From Phaeosaccion multiseriatum (Eukaryota > Ochrophyta, other classes), in assembly GCA_965112735.1 (NCBI GenBank), contig OZ218955.1, positions 3,906,001-3,970,000 on the forward strand: DNA of 64,000 bases, read 5' to 3'. Both the position numbers and the translations under genes were made by a program. Each line of letters opens with the position of its first letter. Positions within the stretch are counted from its first letter, which is position 1. A model generated the notes under the pieces. The model had not been told where the DNA came from and ran no database searches. It saw only the letters and a program-made list of their open reading frames with translations. This document shows positions 25,955 through 42,955 of the stretch, piece by piece.

Positions 25955-26150
25955 GTGTGTGTGTGTGTGTGTGTGCGTGAGAGAGAGTGTGTGGGTGTGA
26001 GAGAGTGTGTGTGGGTGCGTGAGAAAGTGTGTGTGTGCGTGAGAGAGAGTGTGTGTGGGTGTGGGAGAGAGTGTGTGGGTGCGTGAGAAAGTGTGTGTGT
26101 GCGTGAGAGAGAGTGTGTGTGGGTGCGTGAGAAAGTGTGTGTGTGCGTAA
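25955..26150 (+). repeat. Compound GT/GA microsatellite
   Basis: A roughly 200 bp tract of alternating GTGTGTG, GTGCGTGAGA and GAGAGTGTG units follows the stop of SGNH copy B. Copy A has only a short GTGTGTG run at the same relative position (about 23237), so the tract expanded after duplication. The rest of the spacer up to 26264 holds nothing recognisable. Confidence 0.8.
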
Positions 26151-26264
26151 AGAACAAATGTTTACTTATGTTTGTTGTTACTTATCTGCTGACAGTACTT
26201 CATTGTCCTGTCTAAGACCAAGAGCCCCTCTGTGCTGAAATGAAAAGGCTTCGAGCAGACGAAC

Positions 26265-28355
26265 TCAGTCCCTTCTTGCTCTCTTTCGTGGGGGCTGTCC
26301 TTCCTCCGTCGCCCCCCCCTCCTCATCCTTCTGCTCCTCCTGCAGCTTAAAGCCGAACTCGCCCATCAACGCCTTCACCTCCCTCGACAGGCCCTCCAAG
26401 CAGAAGAAGTCCGCGGCTTGCAGAGTCTGCTTCGCCCTGACCTGGTCGAAGAGCTTTGCACACTCTTTCCTCACTCCACCACTGCTGCTTCCTCCCTCCT
26501 CACTACCTCGCATCTCCCGTCCTTCTCCCCCGCTACTGCTGCTCGCGCCTCTCTCAATCCATTCTGCTGATCTAGGTCTTCTCGTCAGCAGCTCCTCCAC
26601 GCTGCCCGTGGTGACGAACTTCACCACCGCCTCAAAGCCCTCCTCCGTGAAGTTCACGCCGTCATACTCCAGCTCAATCTCTCTTGGCTTCTTCCCTTTC
26701 CCCTTTCCCTTCTCTTCTTCCTCTTTCTCCTCCTCTTCCCCCTCCTTGCCGGCCTTGAAGCCGCGCTTGGCAGGGTCAAGCATGGTGGGCAGAATTCCTG
26801 CCGCAGAAGAGTCATTGTCATCGCTCTTTCCATCCTCTCCTCCCCTTTTTCCGAGCTTCGCCATGAGCTGCTCCACCAAGGGAATACTCAAGGTGTACTG
26901 CTTCCCTCCCCTCTCCCCAGTAGCCTTGTTCACCAGACGCACCTGCACCACATTATCCACCCTCTCATCATCACCGTCCACAGTCACGGAATAGTGCTCA
27001 GCTACTGCGCCGAGCCGGTCAGCAAGGGTAGCCGTCTTGTCCCTGCCTTTGCTCAGAAAAGAGGCAAGCACATGACCAAAGCCCTTCTCCGCAGCCAGTC
27101 CGATGACCTTCGCGTCGACCGCAGCACCCATCTTGAGCAGAAATTCAGCCACCCTCTCACGAGCCTCCTTTGCTCCAGGCGATACCCTGCAGAGGCTGAG
27201 ATCAGCATACACTTTGCTATCATCAGGACGCATGCAGGTCATCAGAGGAGTCTCTTCATTCTTAGCGAGAGCGCTGACGTCAGCCCCGGCCTCCACGAGC
27301 AAGTAGGCCATCTCCATGCTGCCCAGGGCGGCGGCCAAATGCAGGGCAGTGAGTGAATGGTTGGCCTTGGCTTGCACAGAGGCGCCGCCGTGTATCAATA
27401 TGGGGACTATCTCCTCATGGCCCCCTCTCACACACAGCATGAGCGCAGTGTAGCCCTTGCGCTCCACAAGATCCAGAGAGGCACCGCAGCGAATGACTTC
27501 CTTCACACAAGCCACATTGCCCTTGGCGCCAGCAAGGTGGAGCGGTGTGCTCCTGTGGTCATTCCTGGCATCGATCTGCAGCCCACTCTCCAACAGCAAA
27601 GCAATGCAATGGACATTGCTACCGAGCACGGCCAGGTGCAGGAGTGAGTTACCGCCCGTGTCGTTGACCTTCACGTCGGCACCGCTCTCCAGCAGCAGGC
27701 CCAAGGCCTCAGCACGCCCCCTTCCTCTAGTCTTTGCCCTACGGCCTGCGCAGCACACCTGAGCAACTGTTCTACCCACTCGATTCAGCCCATTTGGCAT
27801 GCCCCCAGCCTTCAGCAACGCCTTTATACAGTGAGGACTCCCTGCAAAGGCCGCCTTGTGCATGGCCTCGTTGCCCTCCACTTTCGCGCCACGCCTCAGT
27901 AAGTACCCCAAAATCAAAGGGTCGTCGAGGCTAGCAGCAATTGCCAATGGCGTCCAGTTCTTACCACACTTCGCGTTGATATCTGACCCCGCCTCCACGA
28001 GCCCTTTCACCAAGTCGAGGTGGCCATTTCCTACAGCATGGTGTACAGGAGACGATCCCTTCCAAAGGTCGGTGCCTATGTCAAGCCCGCACTTCTGCAG
28101 CAGCTTGACACTCCCCAGCATGTCCACGCCCTTCTCCTCCGCGCACCGTGTGTTCTTGCTCTTCTGTACCCGAGCTAGGGCGTGTAGGGGAGTGTAGCCT
28201 TTCTTGAAGTGTTTCATATCCACACTGGCCAAAACGGCCTTGAGCAGGAGGAGGACGTGTGTGGTGCTGCTGGCTCCACCCGAAGCCTCCCACGCCTTCG
28301 TGCTCTCATACCACTCCTCCACGTACTCAGCGGTCTTTCCGAAAGGCAATACCAT
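26265..28355 (-). CDS. Ankyrin-repeat protein with BTB-like C-terminus
   Basis: A single-exon gene of 696 codons from the first in-frame ATG (28355); the frame is open slightly further upstream but without an ATG. Roughly residues 55-430 contain about ten ankyrin repeats, recognisable from GYTPLHALA, SSPVHHAVGNGHLDLVKGLV, NSLLHLAVLG, STPLHLAGAKGNVACVKEVI and ALHLAAALGSMEMAYLLVEAGAD. A Lys/Glu-rich linker (about 540-570) follows. The end contains FEAVVKFVTTGSVEELL and TLQAADFFCLEGLSREVKALM, the pattern of the last helices of a BTB/POZ fold. The tail PPRKRARR could be a nuclear localisation signal. BTB-ankyrin proteins often act as adaptors for cullin-3 ubiquitin ligases; that role is inferred from architecture. 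It lies head-to-head with the calpain-like gene, 153 bp apart. Confidence 0.8.
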   Translation of the reverse strand: MVLPFGKTAEYVEEWYESTKAWEASGGASSTTHVLLLLKAVLASVDMKHFKKGYTPLHALARVQKSKNTRCAEEKGVDMLGSVKLLQKCGLDIGTDLWKGSSPVHHAVGNGHLDLVKGLVEAGSDINAKCGKNWTPLAIAASLDDPLILGYLLRRGAKVEGNEAMHKAAFAGSPHCIKALLKAGGMPNGLNRVGRTVAQVCCAGRRAKTRGRGRAEALGLLLESGADVKVNDTGGNSLLHLAVLGSNVHCIALLLESGLQIDARNDHRSTPLHLAGAKGNVACVKEVIRCGASLDLVERKGYTALMLCVRGGHEEIVPILIHGGASVQAKANHSLTALHLAAALGSMEMAYLLVEAGADVSALAKNEETPLMTCMRPDDSKVYADLSLCRVSPGAKEARERVAEFLLKMGAAVDAKVIGLAAEKGFGHVLASFLSKGRDKTATLADRLGAVAEHYSVTVDGDDERVDNVVQVRLVNKATGERGGKQYTLSIPLVEQLMAKLGKRGGEDGKSDDNDSSAAGILPTMLDPAKRGFKAGKEGEEEEKEEEEKGKGKGKKPREIELEYDGVNFTEEGFEAVVKFVTTGSVEELLTRRPRSAEWIERGASSSSGGEGREMRGSEEGGSSSGGVRKECAKLFDQVRAKQTLQAADFFCLEGLSREVKALMGEFGFKLQEEQKDEEGGATEEGQPPRKRARRD

Positions 28356-28508
28356 CTGGGACAAGGGCGCTAGGTTTATGGGCTATGAGAAAGGAAAGGG
28401 GAAAAAAAATGAGGAGGAAAGAAAGAGACTCACAGGTGGCAAGACATAACCAACCGTCATGGCTTGACGAACATGTCCAAACGATCTCCAAACGGTTGGG
28501 TTGAAAAG

Positions 28509-34272
<5,764 letters not shown>

Positions 34273-35648
34273 AGCGAAAGTGGAAGTGGGCTTCGGCATG
34301 ACGGACTAGGATGTATGTAGAAGGGGAGGACTTTTCTTACCAAAACTAAAACTGCTGTGAATACCTGAATACTGTAGTTGGAGCGTGTTTTTTTTTGCGC
34401 GTGTGGGTTCTTCATTTTCTCACAGTCTTCTTCGCCCCATGTCCGCTAAGGGGCCTTAAACTATCAAAAAGAACACGGCGAAGGTTATGGAGGCAGGGGA
34501 GGGGAGTGCTGGAAGGAGGGTGAGAAGGGGCGAAGAGGAAGGGAAGAGGAAGGGAAGAGCAAGGAGAAGGACTGTAAGAAGGTGGGGGGCTGGGGGGGGG
34601 GTGAAGGCGGTCGCGGCAGAGTCGTTCCGAAAGTATGCGCAATGATGATGAGCATGATGTGCGCCATCTGGTGCCATATGATGTGCACCATCTGGTGCCA
34701 TATGATGTGCACCCCCTGGTGCCATCTGAGCGGAAGACAGGCGGGAGGGGGGCAGAGCAGAGGCCGGGGCTGGGACAGGAGAGAGAGAGAGAGAGAGACA
34801 GAGAGAGAGATGGAGGCGACGCCACAGCTCTTCCTTCATATTGTACACTTTATACTCACTTTTTACTTTACAGTCTCCACAGCGGCTGCGACTAAAGACG
34901 AATTGGCAGAGGAGGATGATGGCGTCTCGCGTCATAGAGAGTCGGAAACCCAAACGAGCCAAGTAGCAATGCCTTTGGGCGTGCATGCGCAACAGCCTAC
35001 TTTGACCTCCCTGACACTTCAGGCCCTACTTTCACCTCCCTGGCACTTCACTTCAGGCCCCCCTCAGCCCCCCTTGCAACTTCCTCTTCTTCTCTTCTCT
35101 TCTCTTCTCTTCACTTGAGGTTGTGCAGCCTGCCTGCCCCCACCCCCTTCCTTTCCCTTCCATCCCTTTGGTGCCCTCAACAATCCTGCCACGTCATATC
35201 TCTCGTCCTTGCGTATAAGACGTGCAGCTTTGCTTCCCTTGAGCAAAGACTTGCCCGGACAGAGCCCCGCCTGTCTATGTATATATGTATATACCCCCCA
35301 CCAAGCTGTACCACTAAGCTCTACTCTAGCACCAAGCCGACTGCCCGGCCGGCCCGCGTGCCCCCCTTCCCGCTCCCCGCCAAGAGTGAGTGGTGAGCTG
35401 TGGAGGAAATAGGAAATAGAGTCAAGTGTAGAGTGAGTGGGGAACGGAGGGAAATAGAGTAAAGAGTACTCGTACTTCCCGCTGGCCCGCCCTCCCTCCC
35501 CTCTCCTCTCCCCTCGCCGAGCTGCTCTCTGGGGTCTCCCCCATCATGATACCCCATACCTCCCTCCCTTCCCCTCCCTTCCCCTCCCTTCCCCTCCCCT
35601 CCTGCTCGGCTGCAGGCGAGTGCATCCTCCAGAGCAGCCGCTTGAGCC

Positions 35649-35686
<38 letters not shown>

Positions 35687-36345
35687 CTCTCTCTCTCTCT
35701 CTCTCTCTCCCAAGGGCCCACTGACTCTCTCTCTCTCTCTCTCCTCCCCCAAGTTGCAAGCGGCGCGTTCCTGGAGCCCCGTCTCCTGTCGGCACTGCAC
35801 CACCCACTCATGCCCACTCACGCCCACTCATGCCCCCTCATGCCCACTCATGCCCACTCACGCCCTCTCATGCCACAATCTCGTCCTCAAACGCAGAGAC
35901 GAAGCAGAAGGGCAAGAAAACGCTGCCAGAGTTGGCGGGAAGCTGCGGTGTGCGTGGGTGTTTGCCCGGGAAGTCCCCGGGGGACAAACAGGAAGAAGAA
36001 CGTAACACAAGTTGAGACGCACGACAGAGGAGGGGGACAATGAGTTTGGGTTTGAGTTTGAGGGTGGGTACAGCTCATGAAGTCAAACAGCTGTGCAGAG
36101 TGAGGGATATGGATATGCTGGAGGATGCTCCTCAGTCCTCGCAAAAGGACAGCCACAGCCACTGAGGGCGGCGCATCAAGACCGCCCCCCACCCCCCGCC
36201 CGTCAGATCATCTCAGATGATGCACCACGGCTGGGAGGGACAGCCTCTCAGCCTCACCGAAGGCAGCAACGCCCTCTGGAACGAAGCCAAAAGCAACACA
36301 AAGCTCAGCCCTGCCCACCGAACACGCACGGCTACGAAGAGTAAG
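34273..36345. other. Convergent intergenic region with tandem repeats
   Basis: About 2.1 kb lies between the stops of the calpain-like gene (+) and the nitrate transporter (-). I find no supported gene. It contains a 24-bp tandem built on ATCTGGTGCCATATGATG (about 34660-34728, three units), a duplicated CACTTCAGGCCC segment (about 35000-35065), a run of TCTCT ending in CCTTCCCCTC units (35075-35605), a CT/GT microsatellite (35648-35745) and ATGCCCACTC/ACGCCCACTC units (about 35808-35875). The minus frame through the ATCTGG repeat spells MAPDGAHH units and is a repeat artefact. Confidence 0.5.
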
Positions 36346-38393
36346 TCACCAACGGAAACAACTCACATCGAGCGCGTTGGCGAGCTTTCCTTCCGCTTGC
36401 TTCGGCGGTCCACGGAATGTGTGCCCCCGAATACTCAAGAAGGGCCCTAGAAAGGCCGCAAAGGTGGTGAAGAGGCCAATGTACAAGTATCCCTCCTCTT
36501 GGTCGCTCGGCCGCGGCAAGTAGGCAAAGTACACTGCGTACAGCATGGCACCGAGAGAGCCCCCAGCGGCCACCACGCCGGAGACAGTGGCGATGGCGAG
36601 CGGCTGTACGAAGGGCACAATGCCGTAGCAGAGTCCCTCGGAGGCTTGCACGAAGCACGAGAGGACGACGAGCAAGATTATGCCGCCGCTGAGAGAGTCC
36701 ACTTGGCTGAAGCCCACCATGAGTAAGCCTTGCCCGAACAGCACCAGGGAGTGAACCCAAAGCCGGCCGGACAGCTGCAGGGGAGGAGGGGTGGAGGTCA
36801 CTTAAGGTGAGGTCACTTTTAAGGTTACATGATGATGGTCACAATGCAGTGCCAAGCGTGGGGGAGGGGGCGATGAAGGGAGCGCCACGGGTGTACGCGA
36901 GGAGAGGAGGGTGAATTGAAGTTTGTGTTTGCTGCTTCACTCACTTTATCGCTTGCGTGCTCACAAGCTTGCTCACTCACTCCCTCAGCCCCTCTCACTC
37001 AGGTCGTCAGCACTTTACTTACTCACTTACTCCCTCCCTTCCTCCCTCCCTCACTCACCCCTCGCTTGCTATCCGCGTAGTCTGAGAGGACCCCCCCCAG
37101 CGGCCTGGCGAAGAGATTCATGAGGCCGAAGAGGCTGGTGACCCAGTACGCACGGGCCCGTGCCACATCGAAGCGCTCCTCAAAGTACTTTCCTGCCGAG
37201 TTATAGAGGTGGAGCTCCACGCCGAAGGAGGCGCTATACATGAGGAACAGCAGCCTGAGTGAGGTGAGTGAGGGGGGAAGGGGAGGAGACGACGTCGACT
37301 GAGGAGGAGGGGCAGGAGGAGAAGTAGGGCGTGGTGGTGGTGGTCGTGACTGATTCACTGACACCAAGTACTGACTGACTGACTGACTGACTGACTGACT
37401 GACTGACACCAGCTACTGACTGACTGACTGACTAACTGACCATGAGTTCTTATCTCGGAAACCCTTCTCTGCCGCTTGCCGAATGATCTGTGGGGGGGGG
37501 GGGGCATGCATGCCGTTGTTGCAGCAGAACGAGCAGAGGCGTAAGTAAGGAGAATGTAAGGACCAAGTACCCATACACGTGTACACATCAACACGTTGGA
37601 GAGTGCTTTCTCTCGCTGCGAGCGCCGTAAGACTGCTCGTCTGATTGACGTTGCTATCATCTCTCTCTCCCATCTCCCTCTCCCTCCCTCCCCCTCTCTC
37701 TCCCCTATCTCCTTCTCCGACTCCCTCCCTCCCTCCCTTCCTCCCTCCCTCTCTCTCTCCCCTATCTCCTTCTCCGACTCCCTCCCTCCCTCTCCCCCTC
37801 CCTCCACCTCTTTCTTACCGCCTGCTTGATTTTTCCCTCCTTAACGAGGTTGGTCATGGTGCCGTAGGGGTTGTCGTCAGCGATGTGTGGAAGCACGAGT
37901 CCCCACAGAAACACAATACCCGCGGGAATGACTAACGCGACTGCGCGGTGACGGAGGGAGAAGGGATGAGGAAGGGGGGAGGGAGGGTGGAGCTGAAGGA
38001 CGTTGACAATCCCATGGCGGGGGAAGGGAGGGGGTACACATACTCAGAGAAGGACACCACTAGGCGCGGTGAGAAAGAGCCCAAGACAGGAAAGACAGGA
38101 AAGACAGGTAAGACAGGAAAGACATGTAGGTAGGTTACGCCTGCTTTCCTTCCTTCCCTTCTACAGAGGACAACCGCCCATCCAAGCACACGCACACACG
38201 CACACACACACATACGCACATACACACATACATACACACAAATGCACTCTCTCTCACACACTGACCTCTCCATGCGTCACGTCCCAACGCTGTCGACTTG
38301 AGAGCTTCGTTTATAGCGAACATGGACTGTCCATCAGGCGAGAGAGTGGGGGAGAGAGACACAGAGATTGAGAAAAGAGAGACGAGAGATACC

Positions 38394-38424
<31 letters not shown>

Positions 38425-38748
38425 TAGAAAGAGAGGGAGAAAGAGAGGAGAGAGTGAGAGAGGCGAGAGAGAAGAGAGAGAGAGGAGAGAGAGAAAGAGA
38501 AAGAGAGAAAGAGAGAGAGAGGGAGAGATAGAGAGCGAAAGAGAGAGAGAGGAGAGAGTGAGAGAGGCGAGCGAGAAGAGAGAGGAGGGAGAGAGGAGAG
38601 AGAGAAGAGAGAGATAGAGAGAGAGAAAGAGAGACAGAGGAGAGAGGCGAGAGAGAAGAGAGAGAGAGGAGAGAGAGAAAGAGAGAAAGAGAGGGAGAGA
38701 GATAGAAAGAGAGGAGAGAGTGAGAGAGGCGAGAGAGAAGAGAGAGAT

Positions 38749-38792
<44 letters not shown>

Positions 38793-39808
38793 TATACAAA
38801 AGAGACAGAAACAGAGAAAGAGAGAAAGAGATGGCAACGGACCGACAAGGCCCTCCTTCACTTCCCAACTCATTTGCTTCTTTCCTTCTTCCCAATGTGA
38901 AGTGGGTGGCTATGCTGGGTACCGAAGGGAGGGAACCTCAGAGGGAACCTCAGGGTCAGGGTAGGGACAGCACTCACCAGGATGGATACCGCCCCTCCAA
39001 AGTTCCCCCAGCCCGCCACCGTTGCATTTGCAGCGCCCACCACGTTGCCCGCAAACATGTTTGACGCCCACGTTTGGCTGCACAATGGAAGGGGAGGACA
39101 GGCGTTGGAGGGGCGGAGCGAGAGAGCAGGGGTGGAGATGACGGGACTTGGTCAAGAGGAAGCGCGTAGATACACGAACTTACACACATACATGTACATA
39201 CACACCCGCACCCGCACGCACACACACATATCCCAGCACCAAACTTACCTGCACACGAAGCTCGCACCCACCATGCCCACAGCAAAGCGGACAATGCACA
39301 GGCCCGCAAGCGACTGGACGAAGCCTCCCAGTGCAGCGGGGATGGCTGCCATGATAAGCAGGATGGTCTGCGCTCGAGACGTGCCGAAGCTGTCCACCAA
39401 GGGCCCCAAGATGAGCCTTCCCATGACGGGACTGGCCATGGCGAGTACCGTCGAGACCCACAGGCCCTTCTTACTGAGGCCCAGGGAGTCTTGCACATCG
39501 TCCAACAGAGGCGTGAAGCTAAACCTGTAGCAGCCAGTTGAGGTGCAGGAGCGAGCACAAAGGGACAGCGGGAAGGACGCGTGTAAGGGCCCTTATTTGG
39601 GAGAGCACAAAGGGAAAGGAAAGAGGGGCACGTAAGCTCCTTACCAGACTACGAAGGCGAGGAAGAAGCTAATCCACGAGGCGTGGAACGCTCGCATATA
39701 CGGCCGCTTTATAGAGAAGATCTTGATCTCCTTCGCTCTATTGCCTTGGAGTGAATCTAGCTGAAGCCCGTGGTCGCCGTAGGGCATGGCCATCTCTGGC
39801 TCACTCAT
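36346..39808 (-). CDS. NRT2: NRT2/NNP-family nitrate (nitrite) transporter
   Basis: Eight exons on the minus strand: 39808-39645, 39524-39249, 39077-38978, 38326-38266, 37940-37819, 37487-37441, 37254-37059, 36774-36346; all junctions hold phase, giving 464 residues. This is a major-facilitator transporter of the nitrate/nitrite porter family, expected to import nitrate with protons at the plasma membrane. Family marks are FFLAFVVWFSFTPL in helix 1, AGWGNFGGA (first NNP signature, about 168-175), DDNPYGT in the central loop, FGVELHLYN in the second half, SLFGLMNLFARPLGG and FVQASEGLCYGIVPFV. The second signature (VAAGGSLGA, about 389-397) has Ser where Asn is usual. The last exon may end earlier, since GTGAGT at 36363 is a good donor; I saw no convincing further exon. 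Confidence 0.9.
37375..37440. repeat. (CTGA)n repeat abutting a splice donor
   Basis: Tetranucleotide CTGA units fill the nitrate-transporter intron 37255-37440 next to the donor of the 47-bp exon; on the gene strand the donor GTCAGT is the first repeat unit. Confidence 0.75.
38350..38830. repeat. Large GA-rich microsatellite in nitrate-transporter intron
   Basis: About 480 bp of imperfect GAGA/AGAG repeat lies in the intron 38327-38977. It gives long Leu/Ser-rich frames on the minus strand that are not genes; on the gene strand it is a very long pyrimidine tract before an acceptor. Confidence 0.85.
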
Positions 39809-40131
39809 GGCCTAATCTGCCTACGCCCCGCCCCAGCTCTATTTGCACACTTTATTCGAATGGAAATTGGAGGCCTCCGCCCCCCCCCCCTTCCAGTCCT
39901 CCTTGACCGGAGCGAGTGGTGTCCTGACAGGGGCCGTTGCTCTTCTCTAGGAGTCGACGGATCCTTATAAAAAGGAACACAATTGTACGTTTGTGGAAAA
40001 ATCCCTCCCCTCCCCACGGTCGTCGGATCGCATCTCGGATCCTTCTCGCTAATCGCGCTAGACGCTTCGCGCCCCCCCCTTCCCTCTTCCTCTCACCTTC
40101 GCTCTCTCACAACAGATAAGGGGAAAAGAGA
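39809..40131. promoter_or_regulatory. Divergent spacer, candidate bidirectional promoter
   Basis: The 323 bp between the ATGs of the nitrate transporter (-) and the small charged protein (+) must include both promoters. A CTTATAAAAAGG stretch at about 39963 is TATA-like in either orientation. No other site can be asserted. Confidence 0.35.
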
Positions 40132-41104
40132 ATGGCTTCGGGACACACAGGAGCTGAAGCAGCAGAAGCTGGGGCTGCCGTGGAGGAAGCCACGCCGTGG
40201 ATTGGAGTGGAGGCTACCTTCACTTTCGCAGACGATGGTGAGGAGCAGGAGCAGGGACCTGGGGGATCAGTGGAGACGGACGGTGGCGTAGAAGGAGAAG
40301 CGGCAGCAGCAGCAGCTGCTGCTGCAGGAGGAGGAGGAGGAGCAGCAGCAGCAGCAGGAGGAGGAGGAGGTGCAGAGAAGACGCTGCACAGCTTCCGGTC
40401 ATCCCCCCCGGTGGAAGGGAAGGAAAGGCAAGAAGTTGCGGGAGGCGAAGGGAGCCGCTTCTCGTTCCAGTACACAGGAGTGCATGACGACGGGAAGCTC
40501 CCGGAGCTCAAGTCGGGAGGCGTGTTTGGGGGGCTCATACAGGCCGTCCTGGTAAGATGCAACATGCCGGACAAAGGCTCTTCTTTCTTTGTTTGTACTT
40601 CTCTCTCTTGCTCTCTCTCTGACTTGATGTCTTCTATTCGCGAGAGTGCCTCTCCTCGTCCACCGCATACGTCCCTATCAATCCTGCGCTCTGCTCTGAT
40701 TATACTTTGTGTCCCCCTCTGTTGTGTGCGTGGGCTGCGCTGCCTTCCCAACGCAGGAGGCGAAGGACGACGCCAATGTCTTTCTATCCAAGATTATCGA
40801 CGCCCAGCGCGCGAAGGAGGGGGCAGGAAGAAGCAATTGCAGCAAACCCAACGGAGAAGCCAAGGCGAAGCAGCACCAGCACCAGAAGCAGCAGCAACCA
40901 GGGCAGAAGAGGCTCAGCAGGCGGGAGAAGAGGAAGATAAGGCGGGAAAGCGAGCAAGAGAAGCTCAGCCCAGGCCAGACAGGAGAGGGAGGCGTGGAGG
41001 GAATGGACGTGTGTGAGTCTCCGAAGGGCGAGGAGGAGGGGGCATCAGAAGAAACGGCAGGAGGGGAGCTCCACGTAGGGAAGAAGCCGAAGGGCGGGGC
41101 GTGA
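40132..41104 (+). CDS. Small charged protein, unrecognised (weak Gon7 resemblance)
   Basis: Exons 40132-40551 and 40757-41104 join in phase 0 and give 255 residues. The N-terminal third has poly-Ala and poly-Gly tracts. The middle looks folded: FSFQYTGVHDDGKLPELKSG, then, across the splice, GGLIQAVLEAKDDANVFLSK. The C-terminus is Lys/Arg/Gln-rich and disordered, with basic clusters (RREKRKIRRE) that could be a nuclear signal. The order of a short beta segment ending in YTG and a helix of the type KDDANVFLSKII recalls Gon7, a small KEOPS-complex subunit for tRNA t6A synthesis; that is a guess from a short, diverse pattern. I otherwise do not know its function. Confidence 0.6.
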
Positions 41105-42955
41105 TGAGGCGAGGTTTTGGCGTGAGAAGCCCTCCCAGGGCACAGCTACGGCTACTATTCCAAGACAAGGGAGCTCCACCCTCCCTCTGGAGACTGCGAG
41201 CAATGATGCGGAATTGAACCGAGCAGCACACCGATGAAGCCTCCACCAGCTGTGAGCATGATTGGCAAGCAGCAGCAGTTGGTGATACAGCAGCAGCAGG
41301 TGTCCTTCTTCATTCGAAGGAAGGACCAGCAGCCCGGCGTGGCCGGTAAAGGGCGGTACAAGCCCCCTAACGCCCTTCCTGTGCCAGGGTCTACTCCCCC
41401 TTCCTTCGCCACTTCCTGCCCTCTTGTCGAGAAGCGAGGGACCCTGCCTGAACACCAGCCACGGACGAGGAGGGAGAGCGAGAGCCAATCGGAGGGACGT
41501 TTGCCCATCTTTGCCTCTTCCCCCACGACTTGTCGGCGAGACAGAGCGGGCACAAACAGCGACGAAGCGCGGTTCCGTCAGCTCAGAGCAGTGCCATTGG
41601 CCTGTGGTGTCGATGAGGCAGCACATCTTGGCGGTGTGAGCATGTCAGGCCCTTGGAACGGGGGGTGAAAGGGAAGGGCCACGTCAGGCCCGGGCGGTTC
41701 AGTCTGGAGACCGACACCCCAGAGCAGAAACCTCTATTTGGGCGGCGGAGCTGTCCGCGCAAGCAAGGTGGGGGAGGACAGCGATCAAGGAGGATACCAA
41801 GGAGGTTAACGAGGAGGACAGCGTTTAAGGAGGTTAACAAGGAGGACAGCGATCAAGGAGGATACCAAGGAGGTTAACAAGGAGGAAAGCGATCAAGGAG
41901 GTTAACAAGGAGGACAGCGATCAAGGAGGTTAACAAGGAGGATACTCTTCAGGGGTGATGAACGTGGAAGGCCGTGTCTAGGCTCCGCTCTGCTGGATTC
42001 AGAGAATCCCTTTTTCTTTTTTCTTGAAGGAAGTACAAAAAAGTAATGTGGGAGGCGTGGCAAAGCCAATCCCTTTTGAAGAGAAGGAGGGGTGGCGCTT
42101 CGATCATTCAGTGCGCAAACAGCCTTTATTTACTAGGGCGAGTCTCATTCATGCCTCACCTCTTTAATTCTAATTTTAAAGGGGGCGCAAGAAGCTCTGC
42201 TGCTGCTCCTCTTGGGAGAGCATCCTTAGAAGGTCCTCTCCCTCCCCCCCCCTGGGGCCACACTCAGCATGGGCCTTATTCGAGATTCAGCAGGGGGCCT
42301 ATTCGAAAGGGGCGCGAGAAGGGGAGTGGTTGCGCTGCAGTTGCCAGCACACTTGTGCGCCTCACTCTCGCTCTCCATCTCTCTCTCTCTCTGTGTGTTC
42401 AAAGTCCCAAGGGGGCGAGGTACTAGGGGTCAGGTGTGTACAGTGCCCCAGGGGGATGCTCCAGCCCGAGGCTCTGAGGAGGAGGCCCGCTGCAGCGCCG
42501 CAGCGGCGGTCTCGGCAGTTGTCTCGGGGCCTGAGGTGCACACACCCCTCAAGAGAGTACCTCTGTGTTCGGGAGGGACACAGACACATGCGTCTGTTTG
42601 GGCCTTTCCCCACCCCCCCAAACGTCCCGCAGCCCGAAAGCGAAAAAGGCGATACCAGACTGTCCCTTGCTTGGGCGTGGCCCCGCCAGCCTCCCCATGA
42701 CGGCCAGCGCGCTGTCGGGTAGCGAGGCTGGCAAAGACCACCACCGCGACGGCAACGCCTCCAGGAGCTCCGGGTAACCTCCACGCATCCCAGTCAGTAA
42801 ACAGTCAAACAGGGGACCACCGCCCCTGTGGATCGGTCGGGGAGGCTTCCTCAAAACCGGGTGTCATGCGAGGGAGGGACGAGGCATCCTTTCTTTCGTC
42901 CCTCCTGACAGCCCTGCCCGCTTCTCCCTTCGACCAAGGGCTGCGTATCGCCACA
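41105..42955. other. Convergent intergenic region
   Basis: This lies between the stops of the small charged gene (+) and the Tim17-family gene (-). Short open frames occur on both strands, including a plus frame at about 41234-41668 with a QLVIQ element, but none has domain or splice support. It contains a dispersed TTGGTGATACAG copy at 41279 and a minisatellite at 41775-41945. Confidence 0.45.
41775..41945. repeat. Minisatellite of AAGGAGGTTAAC / GACAGCGATC units
   Basis: About 170 bp is built from the words AAGGAGGTTAAC, AAGGAGGACAGCGATC and AAGGAGGATACC in varying order. It lies in the convergent spacer and carries no plausible coding frame. Confidence 0.85.

Noticed and set aside
38135-38895. 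Long Leu/Ser-rich minus-strand frames resembling membrane proteins
   Set aside because: They translate a GA/CT microsatellite inside the nitrate-transporter intron.
41045-41668. Overlapping frames on both strands after the small charged gene
   Set aside because: No domain, splice pattern or conserved segment; the plus frame is recognisable only by the dispersed QLVIQ word.
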